Assembly (NCBI GenBank): GCA_027577415.1
Contig: JANBQS010000774.1
Coordinates: 1-12,238 of the forward strand
Direction: 5' to 3'
Length of the DNA stretch: 12,238 nt
Source of the DNA: Coemansia sp. RSA 922
Taxonomy: Eukaryota > Kickxellomycota > Kickxellomycetes > Kickxellales > Kickxellaceae
Part shown: positions 1-6,144 of the stretch, in pieces
Layout of the letters: each line of letters starts with the position of its first letter
How positions within the stretch are numbered: position 1 is the first letter of the stretch
Made by a program: the position numbers and the translations under genes
Notes under the pieces: generated by a model
The model's database searches: none
What the model was told of the DNA's origin: nothing
What the model saw: the letters and a program-made list of their open reading frames with translations, nothing else

Positions 1-617
1 GGACAGGTAATAATGTAAGGCGAAAGCAGTCTGGGCATCATGTCTTTGTGGCATGCGCTGCAACGCATGTTCCCCCCACCTTAAGGTTGCTCCCCCACTG
101 CATTTTGAAGCCGGGGGAGATCAGATGTGCAGGTGGATGCGCAATTGACCCATGCGGAACATCTTCAATGCTTTGCGAGTCCTGGGAGTAAATATTACTA
201 TTGAATATTGGCCAGTACTGGCACCCTGCACCCTGTGCACTGCGCTAGATACGTCTAAACTCGTACGAGCAATATACAGCAGTAACGTTTACTCTCCGAC
301 TCGACTCGGCCAATATGTCGGCATTTCTGCTGGAGCCCCTTTGTGGACAGTAGGCCTTTGACACATGTTGCAAAAAAAATGGTGTTTTAAGACCGCTTGT
401 TGGGTGGCTGTGGCGACCAAAGCACCCACATTTTTTAAGAACAATTGGTGGGCTGCGAATACGCTAGCACACCCAACTGTGGCGTGCCATCCAGTTCTCT
501 GAAAATTGAGGCCGTTATGTTATGTTGTGTTGTGTTTTTTTTCGCTGTCTCTGTGCAGGTTCTTCTATTCTTAACTCTTGTCTTTAATCGGGGTTTTACT
601 GCATATCGGAGTCACAA
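1..617. other. Gene-poor 5' flank of the BAHD-like gene
   Basis: I see no convincing gene here. A 69-codon open frame (152-361, +) has no recognisable motif and unremarkable composition, and a frame at 445-705 begins with TTG, not ATG. C- and G-rich tracts at about 66-77, 90-97 and 113-118 resemble stress-element-like CCCC/GGGG sites, but the assignment is weak. An inverted repeat, GTTGGGTG at 399-406 and CACCCAAC at 470-477, is flanked by a direct repeat CTGTGGCG (408-415 and 477-484). A run of degenerate five-base units (GTTAT, GTTAT, GTTGT, GTTGT) lies at 514-533, followed by a T tract. An in-frame TAA at 585-587 shows that the following gene does not extend upstream. This stretch probably holds the promoter and leader of the 618 gene. 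Confidence 0.5.
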
Positions 618-2099
618 ATGGAAGGGCTATTTGACAGCGTCGAATCTGATGAAGTCGTGCTATCCGCTCAGGATGCCATGTTCTCGTTTGCCAACCACCC
701 GCTAGTCCACTTTTTCGAAAACAAGGAGCTCAGTGGCAGATTCATGCCGTCCAACATCCTGCAGGCATCGCTATATACAGCCCTCAAGGAGTTTCCGCTG
801 CTATTGGGCCATATTCGGGATGGCCCAGGCGGGCTGGCCAAGGTCGCCATCGACAAGCACGACCTGAACATGCCAGAGTTTGTCGAGTCGGAGAGCTCAA
901 TCCACTACCAGTCGCTCAAGGATGGCCAATTTGAGTGGAGTACGTGGCCCAGGGGCGTAGCAACGGTGGGGCCCATGACCACGCCCAACAAACATGGTAC
1001 TATAAAGCTACTTAATGTGCATGTCGTTAGACTGCGCGACAACAGCGGCTTGATTCTGTTTTGCAACATCCCGCACTTTATTCTTGACGGATTCGGGTAC
1101 TACGCCTTTCTGAATCATTGGGCTAGTCTCTGCAAAGCAAGCATTTGCCCAGAATCTACATCTGAGGCTGGTCGCACCTCGTATGTCTTTGACAGGGCCT
1201 TTGTTAAGGATCGGCTGCAAGATCAGCGTCGCCCACTAGAGAAACAAGTCGTCGATATTCTCACGACAAGCAGCCTTGCCTCAATGGCTTTGAATCTGCT
1301 CTCGTTCCCATCCCAGCTACGACTGGTGTCACTGGGCGTCAGCGTAGACCGTGGGCAGGCACACTTTTTTCGCATAACACGCGAGTCACTCGACGAGCTA
1401 CGGGATCTGGCGAGCGCACGCACTAGTGGCGATTCAGCCGATATTTCGACGTATGCCTTGTTAGCCGCAGTTGTTGGTACAGCGATATGTCGTGCGCAGA
1501 GCACCGCTGATGCTAGGCGTGGGGCTCTCATCAAGGCGGCGCTTGCTACGGCGGCCGCTATTTCCAACATGTTTGGCATGCGCCCAGCACAATTTACACT
1601 AGTCAACATGGTCCACGCTCACCACTGCCTCGAGCTTGAGCCGGACTGCTGCTACATTGGGAATCCAGTCATATTGCATCCGATCCAAGCCCCTAGCAAG
1701 CACATAGCGCTGGCAGCTGGCGAAGAGTCGCTAGCTGAGGTGGCCGCGCAAGTGTCTTTGGCAGTAAGTAGCATCGATGCGGCATTGGTTGGCGAGTTTG
1801 TCGATGTCCTTGGAGCCAACCCTAGCGCGTATGTGCGCTACGCAGTGCACATGGGTACGACTGCCAACATACTCACAGTCATTGATGAGAGGAGCTACAA
1901 CACCCAAGGTGTTGATTTTGGAGATGGAGGACCAGCGTGGGTGAGCGGCATTCCGTGGCACGTACCAAACTTTGTAGCGTTCTTTAGGTCTCCTAGCAAG
2001 CCCGGCGATGTGGATGTGTACGTCAGCCTACGACCACGGATTGGCGAGGCGCTGATCCAAGATACATTCTTTGCTAAATACGCCCAACTACTATTCTAG
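618..2099 (+). CDS. BAHD-like acyltransferase (transferase family, HxxxDG)
   Basis: A 493-residue single-exon protein. His153-Phe-Ile-Leu-Asp157-Gly158 fits the HxxxDG active-site motif of BAHD and related CoA-dependent acyltransferases, where the His acts as general base. DFGDG at residues 433-437 occupies the place of the structural DFGWG motif near the C-terminus; the fourth position is Asp where Trp is usual. The length (430-500 residues is typical) and the motif spacing (about 280 residues apart) fit the family. The start is the first ATG after an in-frame TAA at 585 and sits in CACAAATGG context. The N-terminal stretch with PSNILQASLYTALKEFPLL matches the helix of the family that precedes the first strands. 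The substrate cannot be read from sequence; such enzymes acylate alcohols or amines of secondary metabolites, and there is no biosynthetic cluster here. It is convergent with BUB3, 41 bases away. Confidence 0.82.
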   Translation: MEGLFDSVESDEVVLSAQDAMFSFANHPLVHFFENKELSGRFMPSNILQASLYTALKEFPLLLGHIRDGPGGLAKVAIDKHDLNMPEFVESESSIHYQSLKDGQFEWSTWPRGVATVGPMTTPNKHGTIKLLNVHVVRLRDNSGLILFCNIPHFILDGFGYYAFLNHWASLCKASICPESTSEAGRTSYVFDRAFVKDRLQDQRRPLEKQVVDILTTSSLASMALNLLSFPSQLRLVSLGVSVDRGQAHFFRITRESLDELRDLASARTSGDSADISTYALLAAVVGTAICRAQSTADARRGALIKAALATAAAISNMFGMRPAQFTLVNMVHAHHCLELEPDCCYIGNPVILHPIQAPSKHIALAAGEESLAEVAAQVSLAVSSIDAALVGEFVDVLGANPSAYVRYAVHMGTTANILTVIDERSYNTQGVDFGDGGPAWVSGIPWHVPNFVAFFRSPSKPGDVDVYVSLRPRIGEALIQDTFFAKYAQLLF

Positions 2100-2140
2100 C
2101 TATCAAACGAGAAATGCACTACACAATGGTAATGTTGCTC

Positions 2141-3139
2141 CTACACGGGCTTTCGACCCTTTGGTTTCGTTTCGGACTCTGAGATGGGCTTGATCCAAAT
2201 GGCGTCGGGCGGGTGGTCCTTCTCGCCTTCCTCGTAGGTGTATGAGGAGGCCACTGCCAGTGCGCTACCAGAGGCGTTAAAGCTCAGCGAGGATATAGAT
2301 GCAGCGTATCCTTGGTACTGCTTCAGCCGCTTTTTGTTTTCGGGGTCCCACAGCGAGACCACGCCATCCGAACCACCAGTTACAAATGTGTGGTGTACGG
2401 GGTGGAAGGCAACGGCATTCACTGGGTAAACCATGTCTACGCCGTCATCGGCCGGCTGCCGGTGGCATTTGAAGGCATAGTTCTGTTTGTTGGCAGCGCC
2501 ATTGAGGTACTCCACTGCGACTCGCCCCTCGACCGAGCTGCTGACAAAGCCCGCGCAGTCTGGCATCATTTGCACGCACCTGGTTGGGTATTTTAGCGAG
2601 CTTTCTCTGGACTCCAGCGGCGACTCTAGCTTGCGCACATCGTAGATAAGCAGCTTTCTTCCGGCAAGCGCAACCGCCAGCAGATCGCCCTGGGCTGACA
2701 TGGAGTAGATGCGCTCACCCATGTCCAGTGTCTTTAGGGCTGCCGCATGTGCCTGCAGCCTAGCGTCCCAGGCCCGCAGCGTGTGATCCCAGCTCCCAGA
2801 AAGCAGCACGTTATGAGCAAACGCATACTCTACCGCACTGACCTCGCCGCCATGCCTTCCAATCTCTCGCGTTTGAGTATATCCTCCCTCCCATGATAGC
2901 AGCCGCCGGTCCAGGCCACCAGAAAATGCACAGTCGTTGCCATAGGCCACGCCTAGCACGGCTGCCTTGTGGTCGTGGTGGCTGGCTAGCAGTCGGTTTG
3001 CCTTTATATCATACACTCGCACTTGCTGGTCCCACGAGCCGACTAGCAGCTGTACATCGTCAGTGGCGTGGAATGCCACTTGCGAAATCCCGTCGCTCGG
3101 AGGCTGTACTAGCTCGTACTGCCTTTGACTGTTGCTCAT
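2141..3139 (-). CDS. BUB3: Mitotic checkpoint WD-repeat protein Bub3
   Basis: A 332-residue WD40 propeller protein. It matches Bub3 throughout: an N-terminal QPPSDGIS segment, blades with GSWDQQVRVYD (34-44) and GSWDHTLRAWD (115-125), RESSLKYPTRC (178-188), EGRVAVEYL (204-212), YAFKCHR (221-227), YPVNAVAFHPVHHTFVTGGSDG (ending at 259) and a C-terminal TKPK tail. The human and yeast proteins are 326-341 residues long. Bub3 binds the GLEBS motifs of Bub1 and Mad3/BubR1 and MELT repeats of the kinetochore scaffold KNL1/Spc105, and so recruits the spindle assembly checkpoint to kinetochores. The frame opens 30 bases further upstream with TTG; the ATG at 3139 is chosen because it gives MSNSQ followed by the conserved N-terminus. 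It is divergent from the methionine sulfoxide reductase gene. Confidence 0.95.
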   Translation of the reverse strand: MSNSQRQYELVQPPSDGISQVAFHATDDVQLLVGSWDQQVRVYDIKANRLLASHHDHKAAVLGVAYGNDCAFSGGLDRRLLSWEGGYTQTREIGRHGGEVSAVEYAFAHNVLLSGSWDHTLRAWDARLQAHAAALKTLDMGERIYSMSAQGDLLAVALAGRKLLIYDVRKLESPLESRESSLKYPTRCVQMMPDCAGFVSSSVEGRVAVEYLNGAANKQNYAFKCHRQPADDGVDMVYPVNAVAFHPVHHTFVTGGSDGVVSLWDPENKKRLKQYQGYAASISSLSFNASGSALAVASSYTYEEGEKDHPPDAIWIKPISESETKPKGRKPV

Positions 3140-3345
3140 TGGAACTGCTTCGAGACAAATAATTTTCAACGTGCTTTGAGACGAAGAGCATTTACAATTT
3201 CTGGCGGCTTGCAGCTACAGATGTTTTGGGCTCTGCGAGTCGGCTCCCGAGCCATGACGTGATATCATCCTACTTGATAGCATTGAATGCTCAATAGTTT
3301 TTCTTGGCATTTTCTTCCTTCTTTATCTCTTATTTAATTCCAGCA
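3140..3345. promoter_or_regulatory. Divergent promoter between BUB3 and fRMsr
   Basis: These 206 bases separate two divergently transcribed genes and must hold both promoters. Visible elements are an ATGACGT at 3254-3260 (a CRE/ATF-like half site) overlapping the 8-base palindrome TGATATCA (3260-3267), and an interrupted palindrome AGCATT-G-AATGCT at 3279-3291, about 55 bases upstream of the fRMsr ATG. A pyrimidine-rich tract (3300-3343) leads into the fRMsr start and ends in TTCCAG just before the ATG. I see no confident TATA box for BUB3. Binding by a particular factor is not established. Confidence 0.5.
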
Positions 3346-3879
3346 ATGTCGTCGTTTATTCCCGGGTTTAACAATACGCTCGATCCCAAGGCACAGTTCT
3401 ACCTGGAGCTTGCCGAGCAGTGTGCAGCGCTGCTTCAAGGCCAGCGCAACCTGATCTCCAACACGGCCAATGTATCCTCTCTGGTGTATCATGGACTGCG
3501 CGAGACGCCCACGCGCGAAGGAAAGCCTGTGAACTGGGTTGGCTTCTACCTTGCAGACGCCAAAAGGCCTGCTCTTTTGGCGCTGGGGCCCTTTCAGGGA
3601 AAGCCCGCCTGTACCGAGATCGCATTTGGCAGGGGCGTGTGTGGGACAGCCGCCAGCACGTCCAAGTCCCTTGTAGTCAAGGATGTGCACGATTTCCCAG
3701 GACACATCTCGTGTGACCCAGCGTCAAAGTCAGAGGTTGTCGTGCCGCTGAAGGCCCCCAATGGAAAAGTACATGGCGTATTCGACATTGACGCATCGGT
3801 CACCGACGCCTTTGATGACTTTGACCGTATCGGCCTGGAAGCCATTGCGAACCTGGTAGCTGAGGCATCGGACTTTTAG
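3346..3879 (+). CDS. fRMsr: Free methionine-(R)-sulfoxide reductase, GAF domain
   Basis: A 177-residue protein made of a single GAF domain, matching yeast Ykl069w and bacterial YebR in size. It reduces free L-methionine-(R)-sulfoxide to methionine, a thioredoxin-recycled step in oxidative damage repair, normally in the cytosol. The catalytic cysteine set is complete: Cys89, Cys99 and Cys123, spaced 10 and 24 residues apart, the same spacing as Cys91/101/125 of the yeast enzyme. NWVGFY (63-68) and the GVFDIDA segment (144-150) line the GAF substrate pocket. The open frame starts upstream at a TTG (3304), but the ATG at 3346 gives the usual family length. It is convergent with the acyltransferase at 3941, 61 bases away. 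Confidence 0.93.
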   Translation: MSSFIPGFNNTLDPKAQFYLELAEQCAALLQGQRNLISNTANVSSLVYHGLRETPTREGKPVNWVGFYLADAKRPALLALGPFQGKPACTEIAFGRGVCGTAASTSKSLVVKDVHDFPGHISCDPASKSEVVVPLKAPNGKVHGVFDIDASVTDAFDDFDRIGLEAIANLVAEASDF

Positions 3880-3940
3880 CAGGAAAGAGTTTGTTCAATA
3901 TTACGAAGAAAAAAAATGGTATGTGCAAAGATAAAGTGAA

Positions 3941-4732
3941 TCAGAAAAGTTTAGTGCGGGCTTCAGCCAACGACAGAGAGATACACGCCTTCTGAATGTC
4001 GTTGCGAGTGTCGGCAATCAGCGCTGGGATGTCTTCCTCCGTAAGGCTCTCGGTCGATATCGGGGCTAATACACGGACTCGGATGACACAGCCTCGCCGG
4101 AAGCGGCAGTCGGCCCAGCTGTAGAGCGGGTACGTACACTGCACAGCCACAGGGATGATGGGCGCATGAGTACAGTACGCCAAATAAAAGGCTCCCTTTT
4201 TGAACTCTAGCAGAGCGCCAGTCTCGCTAGGGTTCCGCTTGCCCTCGGGAAACATGACAATGCTGGTGCGCTCAAACTCGAGATATCGCAGCGAGTCCTC
4301 AAACAGCGCCTTGATACTCTGCCTGTCGCCCTGCTTGACAAACAAGTTGCCGCCGAGACGCATGAACCAGCCGAGCACGGGGATGCGGGATATAAACTTG
4401 TTAGCCACCACGACAGCGTTGCGAGGAAGTACCCACGCCAGCCAAATTGTGTCCAGCAGGCTTTGGTGGTTAGCTACCAATACGCAGGGCACCTCCTTGG
4501 CGCGTAGCAAGTGCTCGGCGCCATCAACCTCCACTGTGACGTCTAGCAAATATCGCGCCAAAATGCGCATGGCGTGCGCACATACCCAGTTTGTCGTTGG
4601 TTTGCGGTGTAGAGCCCGCAAAAGCGGACTGGCTAGGATTCCAACTGCCGACGCCAGTAAAATGCATTGAACGAACAGAGCCAGTTGTCCATAGAATAGC
4701 AGCAAGCCAAGGGCTCGGTACAGTGTGTTCAT
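3941..4732 (-). CDS. 1-acyl-glycerol-3-phosphate acyltransferase, divergent paralog
   Basis: A 263-residue PlsC/AGPAT-family protein. A hydrophobic N-terminal segment (about residues 8-40) probably anchors it in the ER membrane. Motif I is NHQSLLD with the catalytic His89 and Asp94 (HX4D). Motif III is FPEGKR (161-166) and motif IV is PIIPV (191-195). The family converts lysophosphatidate to phosphatidate, a step in phospholipid and triacylglycerol synthesis. Two positions differ from the usual consensus: EGKR replaces EGTR in motif III, and motif II reads LFVKQ (130-134), lacking the common FxxR arginine. It lies 200 bases downstream of a same-strand paralog (4933-5751), pointing to an old tandem duplication. 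It may use another lysolipid or acyl chain, but this cannot be told from sequence. Confidence 0.85.
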   Translation of the reverse strand: MNTLYRALGLLLFYGQLALFVQCILLASAVGILASPLLRALHRKPTTNWVCAHAMRILARYLLDVTVEVDGAEHLLRAKEVPCVLVANHQSLLDTIWLAWVLPRNAVVVANKFISRIPVLGWFMRLGGNLFVKQGDRQSIKALFEDSLRYLEFERTSIVMFPEGKRNPSETGALLEFKKGAFYLAYCTHAPIIPVAVQCTYPLYSWADCRFRRGCVIRVRVLAPISTESLTEEDIPALIADTRNDIQKACISLSLAEARTKLF

Positions 4733-4932
4733 AAATGTCCCCGCTCACCAGCCACAGTTGCAGAATTACAAATGAATATATTATGCAAAAAAGAAGAAAG
4801 AAAATGCGGTGTAAAATCGAAAGAAGAACAGCTCTTTTTTACATGCCAAAACCCTGCCTTTGGCTCAAAGAGGTTTGAGGCTCCGCTGAAGCAGTCACAT
4901 GATTGAGTATTTGGAGGATTCTAATTGGTCAA

Positions 4933-5751
4933 TTAATCTATAGCAATGCGTGGTGGCGATATTTTTCGGAGCTCGACGAGCATGCGGTCGCGGGTCTGGT
5001 TCATTAGGTCCTTCAGATCTTCCTCCTTGACGCCCTCCATGGATATCGGCTCCATGACTTTAATCTTGAATGTCCCAGGCATACTCCAGAACTTTCGCTT
5101 GTTGTACAAGTTGTGGAAATCCATAGCGACAACCGGCACAATGGGCACCTTGGCATGGTAGGCGAGCAGAAAGGCGCCGGCCTTGAATGGCAGCAGATCG
5201 GGTCCATCGTCAAAACGGCCGCGTGTTCCCTCGGGGAAGAACCACACAGAGACGTTCTTAGACTTTAGCTCCTCCGACGCCTTTTTAAACATGTCGCTAG
5301 AGGACTGCTTGTTGCCGCGCGAGATGAAAATGTCATCGGACAGGCGCATGAACCAGCCGACGAATGGATAGTGCGAGACAGCCCGCTTGGCCAGAATCAC
5401 CGTCTGCTTTGGGAATACGCGGCCCAGCATGATCAGATCAAACATGGTCTGGTGGTTGCCAACCAACACGCACGGAGACGCCTTATCTAGAAGCTCCTCG
5501 CCCTCAATCTCCACAGAGATACCAAGCATGACTAATGTCGAGTAGTAAAAGGCACGTCCAGCTAGCCAGTTTCCCGATGCCCGCTTGCCAATAGCCCACA
5601 GCGCTGGCAGTGCCAGGAGTGTGACAGTGGAGGCAAACAGCGCACAGACTCCAAAGTGGAGCAGACGACGGTAGTAGCCAATCTTTCGAGAGAAATGCGC
5701 GCACACCGCCAAACAGCCGTCAGCAATCGCGAGCCACGCCAGCCAATGCAT
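4933..5751 (-). CDS. SLC1: 1-acyl-sn-glycerol-3-phosphate acyltransferase (SLC1-type)
   Basis: A 272-residue AGPAT with canonical motifs. Motif I is NHQTMFD with His100 and Asp105. Motif II includes IFISRGNKQ with the phosphate-binding arginine. Motif III is FFPEGTRGRF (171-180) and motif IV is VPIVPV (202-207). Hydrophobic segments at about 2-17 and 31-52 precede the catalytic domain, as in ER-membrane AGPATs. It transfers an acyl chain from acyl-CoA to the sn-2 position of lysophosphatidic acid to form phosphatidic acid. Of the two tandem copies this one keeps the full consensus, so it is the better candidate for the yeast SLC1 function. The start is the ATG at 5751. It is divergent from the kinase gene, with 393 bases between the starts. 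Confidence 0.9.
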   Translation of the reverse strand: MHWLAWLAIADGCLAVCAHFSRKIGYYRRLLHFGVCALFASTVTLLALPALWAIGKRASGNWLAGRAFYYSTLVMLGISVEIEGEELLDKASPCVLVGNHQTMFDLIMLGRVFPKQTVILAKRAVSHYPFVGWFMRLSDDIFISRGNKQSSSDMFKKASEELKSKNVSVWFFPEGTRGRFDDGPDLLPFKAGAFLLAYHAKVPIVPVVAMDFHNLYNKRKFWSMPGTFKIKVMEPISMEGVKEEDLKDLMNQTRDRMLVELRKISPPRIAID

Positions 5752-6144
5752 TGTGTCAGTACAGGAGGCAAAGTATCGTTAAAGAGAGTGAGTAAATTCC
5801 GTTTTATTAAAGAAAAAAAAAGGAGGACTGTGATAAACGCAAGAGATAAGTTTACTGCCTCGTGACAGCCACTGTCATAATTCTGGAATCTTGATCCGCT
5901 CAATGCCCACTATACGTGTGAGCCGCAATGAGCCGAGTGGGAAATGTGGCGATGTTTTGTTGATGTTTTTCGGGCATTTCCTTCTTTCTCTACTGCCACT
6001 TTACCACTGCCTTTTCTTGTCGGGCGGGTGTGGCTCCTTCCTCTTCTCCTTGTTTACACTTTTTTTATTTGCTTTTGCAAAGCCGCCACAAGTCTCACCC
6101 ACACCTCCATCGTTTTCTTTCACTGCTAACCAGTACTCGGAGTC
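5752..6144. promoter_or_regulatory. Divergent intergenic region upstream of AGPAT and kinase
   Basis: No gene is visible. The left part is A-rich (poly-A run near 5812-5820) and probably belongs to the acyltransferase promoter. A perfect inverted repeat is at 5863-5877. The right part, about 5970-6120, is strongly pyrimidine-rich, as in many fungal core promoters and leaders. An in-frame stop at 6127-6129 precedes the kinase ATG. An out-of-frame ATG at 5903 opens a frame that overlaps the kinase start (see findings). Confidence 0.5.
5863..5877. repeat. Inverted repeat TGACAG-CCA-CTGTCA
   Basis: A perfect 6-base inverted repeat with a 3-base spacer, in the divergent promoter between the AGPAT and kinase genes. 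TGACAG is the core bound by TALE-type homeodomain proteins in other eukaryotes, so an operator for a dimer is possible. That link is inference; a chance palindrome of this size is also possible. Confidence 0.4.

Noticed and set aside
152..361. 69-codon open frame with an ATG
   Set aside because: It has no recognisable motif, no supporting neighbours and a length expected by chance.
445..705. Frame overlapping the start of the BAHD-like gene
   Set aside because: It begins with TTG, is mostly leader sequence, and overlaps the well-supported gene in another frame.
3140..3169. Ten-residue N-terminal extension of BUB3
   Set aside because: It would need a TTG start; the ATG at 3139 leads directly into the conserved Bub3 N-terminus.
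3304..3345. Fourteen-residue extension of the fRMsr protein
   Set aside because: It starts with TTG; the ATG at 3346 matches the family length.
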